From positions 45,982-109,981 of the IMG/VR virus record IMGVR_UViG_3300042887_004758: a stretch of DNA of 64,000 nucleotides. One strand, written 5' to 3'. Below, piece by piece: positions 8,883-17,527 of the stretch. The DNA is from a virus. Under the pieces are notes generated by a model, which worked only from the letters and a program-made list of their open reading frames with translations, had not been told where the DNA came from and made no database searches. Each line of letters begins with the position of its first letter. Positions within the stretch are counted from its first letter, which is position 1. Both the position numbers and the translations under genes were made by a program.

Positions 8883-9455
8883 TTACTTAAGTTTTTTGAT
8901 ACTTGTAATCTTACCTTCAAAAATATGTTTACCTACCGAAAGCTTCATTGTTTCGTTAGTAACCTTGGATTCAGAGATCATTCCTTTTATATCACCAAAT
9001 TCTTCTTTGATAACATCTCTAACTGTATCTCTCACTAAATTTCTGATCATAGTCTTGAAACTTTCATCAATAATCGGACTTTGTGATGATTGTTTTTTGG
9101 GTTGAGTCCCTGATTGACTTTGAATTAATTTCGCAGCACCTTCAATAATTTCATCTGGTAATGTTGCACTGTATGAGTCAGGTTTTGCTATAGGATTTTC
9201 AATCATCAATCTTTTGATTTCATCAGGAAGATTCGAGCTCATAATTCTTTGTTCGTTGATCTCTGGCTCCGATACTTTGGGTTGCGCGGGAATGTTGTAT
9301 ATTGGTTCTTTATATTCTGACGGGATATTGATGTTTGGAGATTGTCTAACCTCACCACGACCCATATTGTCGTGTCTCTCCATTATTTTTTTGGAAACTG
9401 CCAATTTCTGCATCAGGGAATTCATATCGTTTGACATCTTAATTAAATTTTGCAT
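8883..9455 (-). CDS. Hypothetical protein with proline-rich linker
   Basis: A 190-residue protein in three parts: an N-terminal Met-rich helix (1-32), a long low-complexity stretch rich in Pro, Ser, Gln and Ile (35-120, probably disordered), and a conserved-looking C-terminal unit (about 125-190) with amphipathic helices TMIRNLVRDTVRDVIKEEFG, followed by a short beta segment SVGKHIFEGKITSIKKL. No catalytic motif is seen. Gene order and overlap (17 bases with the upstream gene) support expression. I do not recognise it. Confidence 0.75.
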   Translation of the reverse strand: MQNLIKMSNDMNSLMQKLAVSKKIMERHDNMGRGEVRQSPNINIPSEYKEPIYNIPAQPKVSEPEINEQRIMSSNLPDEIKRLMIENPIAKPDSYSATLPDEIIEGAAKLIQSQSGTQPKKQSSQSPIIDESFKTMIRNLVRDTVRDVIKEEFGDIKGMISESKVTNETMKLSVGKHIFEGKITSIKKLK

Positions 9456-9825
9456 TTTTAAATACTCTCGTCATAGATTTGTCACCGTTTGGGTTATAAC
9501 CTGGACGAGCCTCAGTAAATTTATCACCTGTTAGATTAAAAGAAAATGTTTTAGGTACAATAAATAAACGCCAACCTGGTAAGGGTTGTTTACCTATTGT
9601 AGATGTATGTGATGCACCCTCTCTTTCCCAAGCTCTCAACACCAAATTTCCTTTTTTTGATATTCCTAAACATACTGGTTCGAGTTCTCTCAATCCTTTA
9701 CCTCCCGGTTCATCACCATCATAGTTTATGACAATAATATTTTTATTGCGTATTGCGTCTATAAGGTCTTTTTGGGACGCGACCTCAAGAATAATTTGTT
9801 TTTTTAATATCTCTAATAACTTCAT
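9439..9825 (-). CDS. Small beta-rich protein, possibly WYL-like; N-terminal IILE motif
   Basis: This 128-residue protein starts with an amphipathic helix, MKLLEILKKQIILE, followed by a compact beta-rich domain: IIVINYDGD, GLRELEPVCLGISKKGNLVLRAW, then GWRLFIVPKTFSF. The pattern of a Tyr strand, Arg-x-Leu-x-Pro, a strand ending in Ala-Trp and a strand beginning W-R-x-F resembles the small SH3/Sm-like WYL module (substrate-sensing), but I cannot prove this. The N-terminal IILE motif matches an Ile/Leu-x-Glu prohead-protease-like site seen in other proteins here (see findings). The stop overlaps the next start by 17 bases. Confidence 0.7.
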   Translation of the reverse strand: MKLLEILKKQIILEVASQKDLIDAIRNKNIIVINYDGDEPGGKGLRELEPVCLGISKKGNLVLRAWEREGASHTSTIGKQPLPGWRLFIVPKTFSFNLTGDKFTEARPGYNPNGDKSMTRVFKNAKFN

Positions 9826-10118
9826 TATTCAGGAATAGTATAACCTTTGTCCTTGTTATACTTATTGATCTTGATGTTATTTGTTCTTTCAGCAGTATCT
9901 AATGAAGTACCGGCTTGAACATTATAAACATCCAAGTAAAATCCAGTTCCTCTTCCGATATCATCACCATCAGCAAGAGCGTCAGGGTGAACGGATGAAT
10001 AACTCTGTGAACGAGGTGAGAAATCATTTCTTGGGAATAATATACCTCTTTGTTGTTCAGCGATTTTACTCAATTCATTTGCAGGTTGTGCAAAATCTAA
10101 TCTATCATTTGCTTCCAT
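9825..10118 (-). CDS. Hypothetical protein, 97 residues
   Basis: A short hydrophilic protein with little predicted secondary structure and no Cys. The middle is rich in Ser, Asp and Gly (SSVHPDALADGDDIGRGTGF) and the end is basic then acidic. It overlaps the upstream gene by 14 bases and shares one base with the downstream start (TAATG), so it belongs to the operon. No family recognised; a minor virion or head-core component would fit its neighbours but is unproven. Confidence 0.65.
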   Translation of the reverse strand: MEANDRLDFAQPANELSKIAEQQRGILFPRNDFSPRSQSYSSVHPDALADGDDIGRGTGFYLDVYNVQAGTSLDTAERTNNIKINKYNKDKGYTIPE

Positions 10119-10569
10119 AATTTATTAATTTTTTTATTCTGTTTATTTCCTCATTTATATTTTCAGGGGCAAGTTGTTTAAAGTGACTCTGATGTGTATT
10201 GTCAGATGCATTTGGAACTATAGGATTGAGATCTGTATCAGGTTTTGTATGTTTTTGAATAATGGATGACTTCTTATCTTTTTCTCTCATAGACTGAAGT
10301 ATACCAGTAACCCAACTCCTCATTTTATCTCCTCCGAGAAGTTCAAACGACAATCCTTCTTTCGGGTTGGTTTTGAACCAATTTTGAATTCTCTCCAAGT
10401 TTTGGAATGTCAACATACCCTTCTTTACCAAGTCCAAATTTCTTTTCCACCCTTGAGTTTGAGATAATTCCTCTTTGGATTTTCCCGCACCGAGTTTTTG
10501 TTTCTCTTTTAGAAGACTTATAAGTTCTTGTGGAACCTTTATTTGTTTTCCGTAGAGTGAACTATTCAT
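10105..10569 (-). CDS. Hypothetical helical protein, 154 residues
   Basis: The protein begins with a stretch that looks structured (YGKQIKVPQELISLLKEKQK), then a basic helical core with ERIQNWFKTNPKEG and GGDKMRSWVTGILQSMREKD (about 55-115), a Pro/Asn/Ser-rich linker, and a C-terminal amphipathic helix, INEEINRIKKLINYG. It is basic overall, which would suit nucleic-acid or scaffold binding, but no known motif is present. It starts four bases inside the upstream gene. Confidence 0.7.
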   Translation of the reverse strand: MNSSLYGKQIKVPQELISLLKEKQKLGAGKSKEELSQTQGWKRNLDLVKKGMLTFQNLERIQNWFKTNPKEGLSFELLGGDKMRSWVTGILQSMREKDKKSSIIQKHTKPDTDLNPIVPNASDNTHQSHFKQLAPENINEEINRIKKLINYGSK

Positions 10570-11342
10570 AGGTTCTTTATTAATTTCAATAATTCAGACA
10601 TTGTTAATCCTTCTTTGTCTGCCAATTTTTTGATGGATTTTATATTTCTTTGTAAGATTTTTGATGTTTTTGGTTCTTTATCACTAACATCATTATCTTT
10701 TGATGATTTTCTAACCAAGATATCTTCCACCATCTTAATCGCTTTTTGTCGTTGTTCTTCTTGAATTTCTCTTTCTTTTAGAACACTTCTTGATACGAAA
10801 TTTGGATCGTCTTTGTATGGTGATTTTTCGTCCATTTCTGATTTTTTTCCGAATTCTATGGTTCTATCTTCAGCATCGGCAACATCCATACCCAGTTCTT
10901 TTTCAAGGTACTTAATTGTATCTTCCGCGTCCATAAATTTGGTTTCTTCATAACCAAATGCATCTTCAAAATTTACTTCTTTCAACGAAGGTGAAAAATA
11001 AGCTCCGAAAGCTCTGAAACCTCTTGATAGTGGATCGTTAGTAATTCTTGCGTTTGGAATGGTTTGATCCATCGTTTTTCTTGGATGAAGTTTTGGGTTA
11101 AGTCCAAATGGTATTTTAGAACTGTTCATAGTTCCATCAAAATCAATTAATTCATCCAATTCTTTTTTGGGTTCCTTTGATTTTGAAACATATTGTTTTT
11201 TGGGTTCCTTTGATTTTGAAACATATTGTTTGTGACTTTTGCATGGCATAAAGACCTCACCGTGTTTGTGAGTTCCTTCACAACCGAGTTCTTCTGCCTT
11301 TTTTTCGGCCGTTGTTTCTAACTTATATCCCTTAAGTTTCAT
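10566..11342 (-). CDS. Hypothetical protein with Cys/His cluster and 11-residue tandem repeat
   Basis: First gene of the leftward operon (258 residues). The N-terminus contains Cys21, His25, His27, Cys34 and His37 within AEELGCEGTHKHGEVFMPCK, a plausible zinc site. It is followed by two identical 11-residue repeats (KQYVSKSKEPK) encoded by perfect 33-bp tandem repeats. The rest is charged and helical, with KEREIQEEQRQKAIKMVEDIL (about 190-212) and a Lys-rich C-terminal helix. A TATTTATA box lies 10 bases before the start. Function unknown; a late promoter suggests a virion or packaging role (inference). Confidence 0.72.
   Translation of the reverse strand: MKLKGYKLETTAEKKAEELGCEGTHKHGEVFMPCKSHKQYVSKSKEPKKQYVSKSKEPKKELDELIDFDGTMNSSKIPFGLNPKLHPRKTMDQTIPNARITNDPLSRGFRAFGAYFSPSLKEVNFEDAFGYEETKFMDAEDTIKYLEKELGMDVADAEDRTIEFGKKSEMDEKSPYKDDPNFVSRSVLKEREIQEEQRQKAIKMVEDILVRKSSKDNDVSDKEPKTSKILQRNIKSIKKLADKEGLTMSELLKLIKNL
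11163..11228 (-). repeat. 33-bp perfect tandem repeat, two copies
   Basis: Positions 11163-11195 and 11196-11228 are identical and in frame, coding two copies of an 11-residue Lys/Ser/Pro-rich unit in the protein at 10566-11342. The identity suggests a recent slippage duplication in a flexible linker. Confidence 0.95.
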
Positions 11343-11352
11343 TAAGTTTTTT

Positions 11353-11364
11353 TATCTATAAATA
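11353..11364 (-). promoter_or_regulatory. Late-type promoter box TATTTATAGATA for the leftward operon
   Basis: On the minus strand this reads TATTTATAGATA, ending 10 bases before the ATG at 11342. It shares the TATTTAT core found before most virion genes in the window and is the only candidate promoter seen before the 16-gene leftward operon. Confidence 0.55.
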
Positions 11365-11376
11365 CAAGGTGAGATG

Positions 11377-11383
11377 TATTTAT
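11377..11383 (+). promoter_or_regulatory. Late-type promoter box TATTTAT for the LamG-like fibre gene
   Basis: TATTTAT lies 16 bases before the GTG start at 11400, back to back with the oppositely oriented box at 11353-11364, so this 57-base interval appears to be a divergent late promoter region. Confidence 0.5.
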
Positions 11384-11399
11384 TTTAAAAAAAGAATCC

Positions 11400-13796
11400 G
11401 TGGGAATACAAAATATCCGAAATCATTCCAACAACTCCATTAAATTGAGATTGGATACTTCTGAGTATTATGATTTTTATCTATCTAAAGATGAAATTGA
11501 ATATGATCAGGAGACCGTATTTTCAACAAATTTGATCGGTTTTGATGACGGAAATGTATTACCTGTTAATATAAGATTGTGGGATCCGGATTGTTCACCT
11601 CAACTCGAATTATTTTACGATGATTTTGAAACTGATAATAATTTAGTATCGGATAAGTTCTATCCTTTTCCTGATTTAGTTGATGCATCTTGTTACTCGT
11701 TGAGTGGAATTTGTGATGTTGGATTAACAGGAATTGACAATGGACTCACAGACAGAATGAGTGGTGAAACACTCTATTACACAAGAGGATTATTAGATTC
11801 AATTAACAAATTTGACAGATTAACATACGATAGACATCTTAAATTAATTTCGGTCACATCAAATGTAAGATCACCCAACTCAAGATTTTCAGGTATAACG
11901 GCAAACACCCTATATAATATAGTTTCAAAACAAGAGGCGGGTATAGGATACTACCAAGAATTATATGGTGGTTTTTATCAAGGTTTTTACAAACTATACG
12001 AATATGATTGGCAAATATTACCCGAAAGATATGAACTCGGATGGTCTATGGAGACGGTAATAAAGCCAAGAATATATGATGAATTTGAACCCGGCGCAGG
12101 TGAGACCACTCTAAACGAAATCTATCCAAATAACGCAGGGATTTTCTTCTATATGGGGACAAGAGCGGAAGATAAATTCTATCATTATGCCACAGGTCAT
12201 CCTGAAAGTTACACAGCTTATACACGAGTAACCGAAGAATTAAGTTGTTTGAAAACTTGTTCTTGTACTTTGACGGCATTCACTTCAGATTGTTACAATG
12301 TTTACCCAATATCAGGTGACACCTATCAAGGAACGGATTGTACCGTTTGTGGAAATGCATGTGAACACAAAGTGGTTGCCATACCACCCAAAGATCCAAC
12401 GATAGATGTATTATCAAATTCATTTGCAATACGATTATCGGGTGACCCAAAAAACCCAAAAATTAATATAAGGACAATTACCATCACGGGAGCATGTCAA
12501 ACAACTGCGGATTGTGAAACACACGAATATTATTTAACAGGATATACAATCAACAACATTTATTCCAATATTGGAATTTACGATTTCTGTTCGGGAAGTA
12601 CCAACCAAACTGACTTTTTGAATACTGAAAAATGGTTACAGGTTGATGTCGTATTCAAACGATATACTTTCTACGAGGGATGTGACTTATTCTATGAAGG
12701 TGGAATTGGGGAAATGAGTTCCTTAATTTACCCTGCAACTGAAAGAGGTGACACTTTAAGTTTAATTCAACCACCTTATACTCACGACCAAGAAAAAGAA
12801 TACCCCGTCCAAAGAGTCGTTATGAATAGAGATTTCATTGACTCAAAAGATAAAAGACTTGGATCTTTGAAAGTATATCTCAATGGTTATTTATTTATGA
12901 TCGTAGAAAACTTTGAGGAAATTATTCCAAGACCTTTGAATACCGAAAAAGAAAAACAAATCGGTGTAAGTTATTCAATGTCATGGGGTGGTGGTACTCA
13001 AGGATTAAGGGAGAATCTAACATTTAATAGTTGTACAGGAACCACTTACCAACAGGATCCTGAGTTATTTCCCGATACAGTTTTGTCAGGTACATCACTT
13101 TCACAATTAGAGACCGGTATTTTATTAGAAAAGTACTTTGGGGGAACTTTTGATGGTGCAATTTCAGAATTTAGATTCTATGCCGAACCATTGAATGGTG
13201 GACAAGTTCAACACAATAACAGAATTTTAAGAAATACTTATGATCTCTTTGATTATTTCTGTTTGGATTGTGAAAATTTCGAACCTTTACCAACACCATC
13301 ACCAACCCCAACACCTACAGTTACACCAACGGTCACCAAAACTCCAACAAATACGCCAACAGTAACACCAACACTTACACCTTCAATTACCCAAACAATA
13401 ACACCTACTCAAACAATTACTCCCACACCCACAGAAACACCTACACCCACGGCAACAGTAACACCCACAGAAACACCTACACAAACCCCTACACCATCTA
13501 TTACTCCGAGTATCACACCAACAATATCTTTAACTCCAAGTCAAACAGTTACACCTGGACTTACTCCAACACAAACACCAAGTGTAACCCCCACTCAAAC
13601 TCCAACACAGACACCAACAGTTACGACGACACCAACGGTGACAACTACTCCAACACCAACTCAAACTCCAACTCAGACTCAAACTCCAACCGTATCACCG
13701 ACAACTACTATAACACCATCAATTACGCCTTCTATTTCAGAAACACCTACCGCTTCGGGTATAAGAACTGTCTTTGTTAGATTTAATACGCTGTAA
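11400..13796 (+). CDS. LamG-like fibre/adhesin with Thr/Pro-rich C-terminal region
   Basis: This 798-residue protein starts at a GTG (no ATG fits; the next residues QNIRNHSNNSIKLRLD look like a natural start). Residues about 400-610 carry concanavalin/LamG-like hallmarks: a strand GSLKVYLNGYLFMI near 487-500, and later FGGTFDGAISEFRFYAEPL near 580-598, the usual closing strands of such lectin domains. Scattered Cys pairs (CLKTCSCT, CTVCGNACEH) may form disulfides outside the cell. From about residue 628 to 787 the chain is almost pure Thr-Pro repeat with interspersed Val, Ile, Gln and Ser. A short non-repeat tail (GIRTVFVRFNTL) ends it. It is most likely a tail-fibre or capsid adhesin that binds glycans. 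The repeat tract is a candidate for O-glycosylation by the downstream enzymes (inference). Confidence 0.78.
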   Translation: MGIQNIRNHSNNSIKLRLDTSEYYDFYLSKDEIEYDQETVFSTNLIGFDDGNVLPVNIRLWDPDCSPQLELFYDDFETDNNLVSDKFYPFPDLVDASCYSLSGICDVGLTGIDNGLTDRMSGETLYYTRGLLDSINKFDRLTYDRHLKLISVTSNVRSPNSRFSGITANTLYNIVSKQEAGIGYYQELYGGFYQGFYKLYEYDWQILPERYELGWSMETVIKPRIYDEFEPGAGETTLNEIYPNNAGIFFYMGTRAEDKFYHYATGHPESYTAYTRVTEELSCLKTCSCTLTAFTSDCYNVYPISGDTYQGTDCTVCGNACEHKVVAIPPKDPTIDVLSNSFAIRLSGDPKNPKINIRTITITGACQTTADCETHEYYLTGYTINNIYSNIGIYDFCSGSTNQTDFLNTEKWLQVDVVFKRYTFYEGCDLFYEGGIGEMSSLIYPATERGDTLSLIQPPYTHDQEKEYPVQRVVMNRDFIDSKDKRLGSLKVYLNGYLFMIVENFEEIIPRPLNTEKEKQIGVSYSMSWGGGTQGLRENLTFNSCTGTTYQQDPELFPDTVLSGTSLSQLETGILLEKYFGGTFDGAISEFRFYAEPLNGGQVQHNNRILRNTYDLFDYFCLDCENFEPLPTPSPTPTPTVTPTVTKTPTNTPTVTPTLTPSITQTITPTQTITPTPTETPTPTATVTPTETPTQTPTPSITPSITPTISLTPSQTVTPGLTPTQTPSVTPTQTPTQTPTVTTTPTVTTTPTPTQTPTQTQTPTVSPTTTITPSITPSISETPTASGIRTVFVRFNTL
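13285..13760 (+). repeat. Thr/Pro-coding low-complexity repeat tract
   Basis: About 475 bases of degenerate ACA/ACT/ACC-CCA/CCC/CCT hexamer-like repeats coding Pro-Thr-x-Thr units. It resembles the linkers in the fibre proteins at 22247-31799. Synonymous codons vary, so protein-level selection, not only recent DNA slippage, maintains it. Confidence 0.9.
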
Positions 13797-13798
13797 AA

Positions 13799-15019
13799 AT
13801 GGAAACGAACAATTTACTCCAATCAATTGAAAATTTAAAGATAGAATATAACAATGATTCAATTTGTTTGGGAAAAAAAATCAAAAATGGTGTGGTTACT
13901 GATGAATTATCTATAGTTTTTTTTGTTGACGAAAAAAAACCAATAGAAAATTTAACTCAAAGTGATCTAATACCATCGAGAATAAATGTTGGTGGGACTA
14001 TTTTGAAGACCGATGTTGTTGAAAGTACAACACTGAACGTTCATCCTTGTCCAACAGAATTTAATTCAACCTGTATCTTTAATCCAGTACCAAATAGATC
14101 TTATATAAGACCAATAAAGGGTGGTATTTCAATAAGAAAAACAACTGATGGTATTGGAACTCTTGGTTTTTTGGCTAAACATACTGAAACAGGTGCATTG
14201 GTTGGTGTTACTAATTTACACGTTGCACTAAAAGTACATTTTAATGCAAATGACCTTTGTAAAGAACCACCTTGTACGTTTGATTATAACTCCCTAATTG
14301 AACAAATTTATCAACCAGGTGAAAGTTCATCTTACGAAACAGATTTTTATAACTTAGGCCGTGTTATGTATTGTACTTTACTTTATAATACTGGTTCGGC
14401 TGAAATTGATTGTTGTTTAGTGGCTTTAAAAGAAAGTGTATTGTCAAATAGTGAATCTTTCAAACAATATGGATTGAGTTTTACAACACCCCCTGTATTT
14501 GCAACAACCGCTGAGCTTGATTCTATTTTAACAAATAATATTCCTTTAGCCGCGTCCGGTAGATCATCAGGACCGAAAGAAGGTTCATTGTGTGGACTAA
14601 AAGCATTATATGTAAATTATTCATCTATGGTTAATGGATATAGAAAAAACAACGACGGATACGTTTGGGGTAAGAGATTTGCAAATCAAATTGCCTATAC
14701 TAGAGTAGATCAAGATTGTCCTGACCCATCAATACCCGGTGATTCGGGTTCCGCGGTTTTTGGAAATTTCGGAGGAACTTGGAAAGTTGTTGGTCTGAAC
14801 TTTGCCGGTGGAACTATGAGTTCAGGCATTGATATAGGAATATTCAATAGAATCGATAGGGTTGCGGCCTTAATGGGAATTGAAGCGTGGGATGGATCTC
14901 AATTGAATTTTATAGATCTTAATAATGTCAGTACTTACCAAGTTCAAGGTTTCAACTCCAACAACACAATAACTGTTGATGGTTCTACTTATTGTCAATC
15001 TGGATTAGTTAATAGTTAA
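13799..15019 (+). CDS. Trypsin-fold serine protease
   Basis: A 406-residue predicted chymotrypsin-fold protease. The triad can be placed at His141 (GVTNLHVAL), Asp204 (AEIDCCLVAL) and Ser316 (PGDSGSAVFG), in the order and spacing of this fold; GDSGS is the classic nucleophile loop. The N-terminal domain (about 15-80) has the pattern G-K-K-x-K-x-G-x-x-T-x-E-L-x-I-V-F-F-V, later LIPSRI and a TDVVES-type end, which precedes the protease domain in a group of bacterial S1-like peptidases. No signal peptide is present. It starts two bases after the fibre gene, so it is co-expressed with it and may mature fibres, act during assembly or be virion-borne. The target is unknown. The Ser and His loops are intact, so activity is plausible. 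Confidence 0.8.
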   Translation: METNNLLQSIENLKIEYNNDSICLGKKIKNGVVTDELSIVFFVDEKKPIENLTQSDLIPSRINVGGTILKTDVVESTTLNVHPCPTEFNSTCIFNPVPNRSYIRPIKGGISIRKTTDGIGTLGFLAKHTETGALVGVTNLHVALKVHFNANDLCKEPPCTFDYNSLIEQIYQPGESSSYETDFYNLGRVMYCTLLYNTGSAEIDCCLVALKESVLSNSESFKQYGLSFTTPPVFATTAELDSILTNNIPLAASGRSSGPKEGSLCGLKALYVNYSSMVNGYRKNNDGYVWGKRFANQIAYTRVDQDCPDPSIPGDSGSAVFGNFGGTWKVVGLNFAGGTMSSGIDIGIFNRIDRVAALMGIEAWDGSQLNFIDLNNVSTYQVQGFNSNNTITVDGSTYCQSGLVNS

Positions 15020-15081
15020 TATTTACCTCTTCAAAACTTAATTTATGATTTGAATAAAATAAATTTTCAAACATAATTAAA

Positions 15082-16326
15082 GTGACTATATTTGTCCAAA
15101 TAGCATCATACAGAGATCCCGAATTAGAAAACACAGTTAGGGATATGATTTCAAACGCCGATCGACCCGAAAAATTAAGGTTTGGTATTGCAAGACAATA
15201 TAAAGAAGAGGACGGTTTTGATAAATTAGAAGAATTTAGAAATGATGATAGATTCAGAATTTTAGATATACCTTACGAAGAATCAAACGGAGCTTGTTGG
15301 GCGAGACACCTTATCCAACAACTTTATAGGAATGAAACCTATACCCTCCAAATCGATTCACATATGAGATTCGAAAAGGGTTGGGACACCACTTTGATCG
15401 ATATGATTGACCAACTACAAGAAGATGGACATGAGAAACCACTTCTAACAGGATATGTAAGTTCATTTGATCCTGATAATGACCCCGCAGGAAGAGCAAG
15501 AGATCCTTGGAGAATGGCATTCGATAGATTTATCCCCGAGGGTGCAGTTTTCTTCCTACCTGAAACAATACCTGGTTGGACTGAACTAACCAAACCAGTT
15601 CCCGCTAGATTTTATTCCGCACACTTTTGCTTCACACTCGGAAAATTTTCAAAAGAAGTTCAACACGACCCTGAATATTATTTCCACGGAGAGGAAATCA
15701 GCATCGCAGCAAGAGCATACACTCACGGATATGATTTGTTTCACCCTCACAAGGTAGTTGTTTATCACGAATACACAAGAAAAGGACGAACCAAACAGTG
15801 GGATGACGATAAGAAGTGGGTTGAAAAGAACAATCATTCTCATAAGAGAAACAGACAACTTTTTGGTATGGATGGTGAAGAAATGGTTGACTTAGGTCAA
15901 TTTGGATTTGGTCCCGTCAGAACTTTAAGAGATTATGAAAAATATTCAGGTCTCCTCTTTAGTAAAAGAGCGGTTCAAAAATACACTTTGGATAAGGAAT
16001 ATCCACCAAATCCAAATAATTACGAAACGGAGGAAGACTGGATCAACTCATTCACAAAACAATTCAAACATTGTATCGATGTTGCCTATGATCAGGTTCC
16101 CGAAAGAGATTATGATTTTTGGGTGGTTGCATTCCATGATCACAAGGATGAAACAATATACCGTAAGGATGCGGATAAACACGAAATTCAAGGGTTTTTT
16201 AGAGATCCTGACGGGTATTGTAAAGTTTGGAGAACTTTCAATGCTGAAGAAAAACCTGCATATTGGGTTGTTTGGCCACACTCTGAATCTAAAGGGTGGG
16301 GTGAAAGAATGACAGGAAATTTATAA
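15082..16326 (+). CDS. GlcNAc-transferase of the Skp1-hydroxyproline type (PF11397-like)
   Basis: A GTG start at 15082 gives MTIFVQIASYRDPEL, the characteristic beginning of the GlcNAc family (Skp1-protein-hydroxyproline N-acetylglucosaminyltransferase). Other family segments follow: KLRFGIARQ, SNGACWARHLIQQLY (about 70-84) and TLQIDSHMRFEKGWD (about 91-105), in which DSH serves as the metal/sugar-nucleotide DxD-like site. A later HGEEISIAARAYTHGYDLF (about 205-223) matches the catalytic C-terminal part. Its 414 residues are a full-length catalytic domain. In Dictyostelium this family adds GlcNAc to hydroxyproline on Skp1; bacterial and viral members have unproven acceptors. It opens the glycosylation cassette, 62 bases after the protease gene. 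Confidence 0.85.
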   Translation: MTIFVQIASYRDPELENTVRDMISNADRPEKLRFGIARQYKEEDGFDKLEEFRNDDRFRILDIPYEESNGACWARHLIQQLYRNETYTLQIDSHMRFEKGWDTTLIDMIDQLQEDGHEKPLLTGYVSSFDPDNDPAGRARDPWRMAFDRFIPEGAVFFLPETIPGWTELTKPVPARFYSAHFCFTLGKFSKEVQHDPEYYFHGEEISIAARAYTHGYDLFHPHKVVVYHEYTRKGRTKQWDDDKKWVEKNNHSHKRNRQLFGMDGEEMVDLGQFGFGPVRTLRDYEKYSGLLFSKRAVQKYTLDKEYPPNPNNYETEEDWINSFTKQFKHCIDVAYDQVPERDYDFWVVAFHDHKDETIYRKDADKHEIQGFFRDPDGYCKVWRTFNAEEKPAYWVVWPHSESKGWGERMTGNL

Positions 16327-16330
16327 AAAA

Positions 16331-16891
16331 ATGAAAGATTTATTTCTCAATTTAAAAAATGAAGACTTGGATGAGTTGAAAATGGAATCTTATTCTTTAA
16401 TCAATAATGAAGAATATCAAAATTATTTTTTACAAAAATCATCTCAGGAACACTATCGACTACTAACTTTTTTATCCAATTATTTTGATGGTGTATCATT
16501 TGTTGATGTCGGTACTTTATTAGGTTGTTCAGCATTGGCTTTGGCCGCAAACAAAACAAATAAAGTTTACTCATTTAATTTGACAGATCAATTACAATTG
16601 AAAGAAAAACCGCAAAATGTTGAGTTTATAGTCGATGACGTAATGAGTGATAAATACAAAGAAATCATATTAGATTCCAAAATAATTCTGTTAGATACTT
16701 TCCATACAGGAGATTTTGAACTTATTTTTTTGAACTATTTGAAAAAAATTAATTATAATGGAATATTGATATTAGACGACATACGTTTGAATAATGAAAT
16801 GTCTCAGTTTTGGGAGACAATAAATGAAGATAAAATGGAAATCACCAACTTGGGTCATGTATCAGGGACTGGTGTTGTTTTTTTTGATTAA
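16331..16891 (+). CDS. Class I SAM-dependent methyltransferase-like protein
   Basis: This 186-residue protein has a Rossmann methyltransferase pattern: SFVDVGTLLGCSALALA (about 57-73) in the SAM-binding motif I position, KIILLDTFHTGDFEL (about 117-131) and YNGILILDDIRL (about 143-154), the beta-5 strand with Asp residues as in O-methyltransferases and CmcI-like proteins. It lies four bases after the GlcNAc-transferase and is probably translated from the same mRNA. It may methylate sugars added by the cassette, a common way to cap glycans; that role is inferred from context. Confidence 0.68.
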   Translation: MKDLFLNLKNEDLDELKMESYSLINNEEYQNYFLQKSSQEHYRLLTFLSNYFDGVSFVDVGTLLGCSALALAANKTNKVYSFNLTDQLQLKEKPQNVEFIVDDVMSDKYKEIILDSKIILLDTFHTGDFELIFLNYLKKINYNGILILDDIRLNNEMSQFWETINEDKMEITNLGHVSGTGVVFFD

Positions 16892-16893
16892 AG

Positions 16894-17526
16894 ATGATAA
16901 AAAGTTGGACATATAACACCACCGGTGGTAAAAGGGAAGACATAAAAAAATATATATCCGACAACAATTTGAAAACAGTTGATGTTGGTGCATCTTACAT
17001 GTTTTGGTCTTATCCTGAGTGTAAATTTGTTGCCGATTCGATTGTTGTCAATAAGGATGATGTTACTTTTTTTAATTTGAATTTGGAAGATAAAACCACA
17101 TGGGGTGAGATATTATCATATGTCGAAACCTATGGAAAATTTGATTTCTCTATTTGCTCACACACAATTGAAGATGTATTTAATCCTTTGGAATTAACAG
17201 ACTTGTTGACTAAAATATCACTTGAGGGGTTTATTGCGTCACCATCAAAATATGATGAATTTTCGTTTTTATACCAAAATAAATATCGTGGTAATGCCCA
17301 TCATAAACAATTTTTAGAAATTATTAACAATGAAGTTGTTATTTTTCCAAAATTTTCTTGGATTGAAAATGATGTTAGAAGTGATGAAATCTTGATGAAA
17401 AATAAAGGTAAGGAAATTTCTTTTTTTTGGGAAAAGGAAATACCTATAAAAGTATTCGGAAATGGTATACCGTTTCAATCAGATAGTAACTTAATTAATG
17501 AATATTATAGACAATTGGATAATTAA
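16894..17526 (+). CDS. Methyltransferase-like protein
   Basis: A 210-residue protein with TVDVGASYMFWSYP (about 29-42) as a degenerate SAM motif I, FDFSICSHTIEDVFNPLELTDLL (about 84-106), which resembles the type 11 methyltransferase segment containing the h-x-x-S-H-x-x-E-H motif, and a strand LEGFIASPSK. The Gly-rich loop is reduced (D-V-G-A-S), so activity is not certain. It sits two bases after the preceding methyltransferase gene within the glycosylation cassette. Confidence 0.6.
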   Translation: MIKSWTYNTTGGKREDIKKYISDNNLKTVDVGASYMFWSYPECKFVADSIVVNKDDVTFFNLNLEDKTTWGEILSYVETYGKFDFSICSHTIEDVFNPLELTDLLTKISLEGFIASPSKYDEFSFLYQNKYRGNAHHKQFLEIINNEVVIFPKFSWIENDVRSDEILMKNKGKEISFFWEKEIPIKVFGNGIPFQSDSNLINEYYRQLDN

Positions 17527-17527
17527 T

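Noticed and set aside
13285-13760. CRISPR-like appearance of the repeat tracts
   Set aside because: Repeats are short, in frame, coding and without unique spacers; no cas genes are present.
17498-17527. Upstream ATG for the PLOD-like gene
   Set aside because: It would add ten residues (MNIIDNWIIN) and overlap the previous gene by 29 bases; the ATG at 17528 directly precedes a normal first strand.
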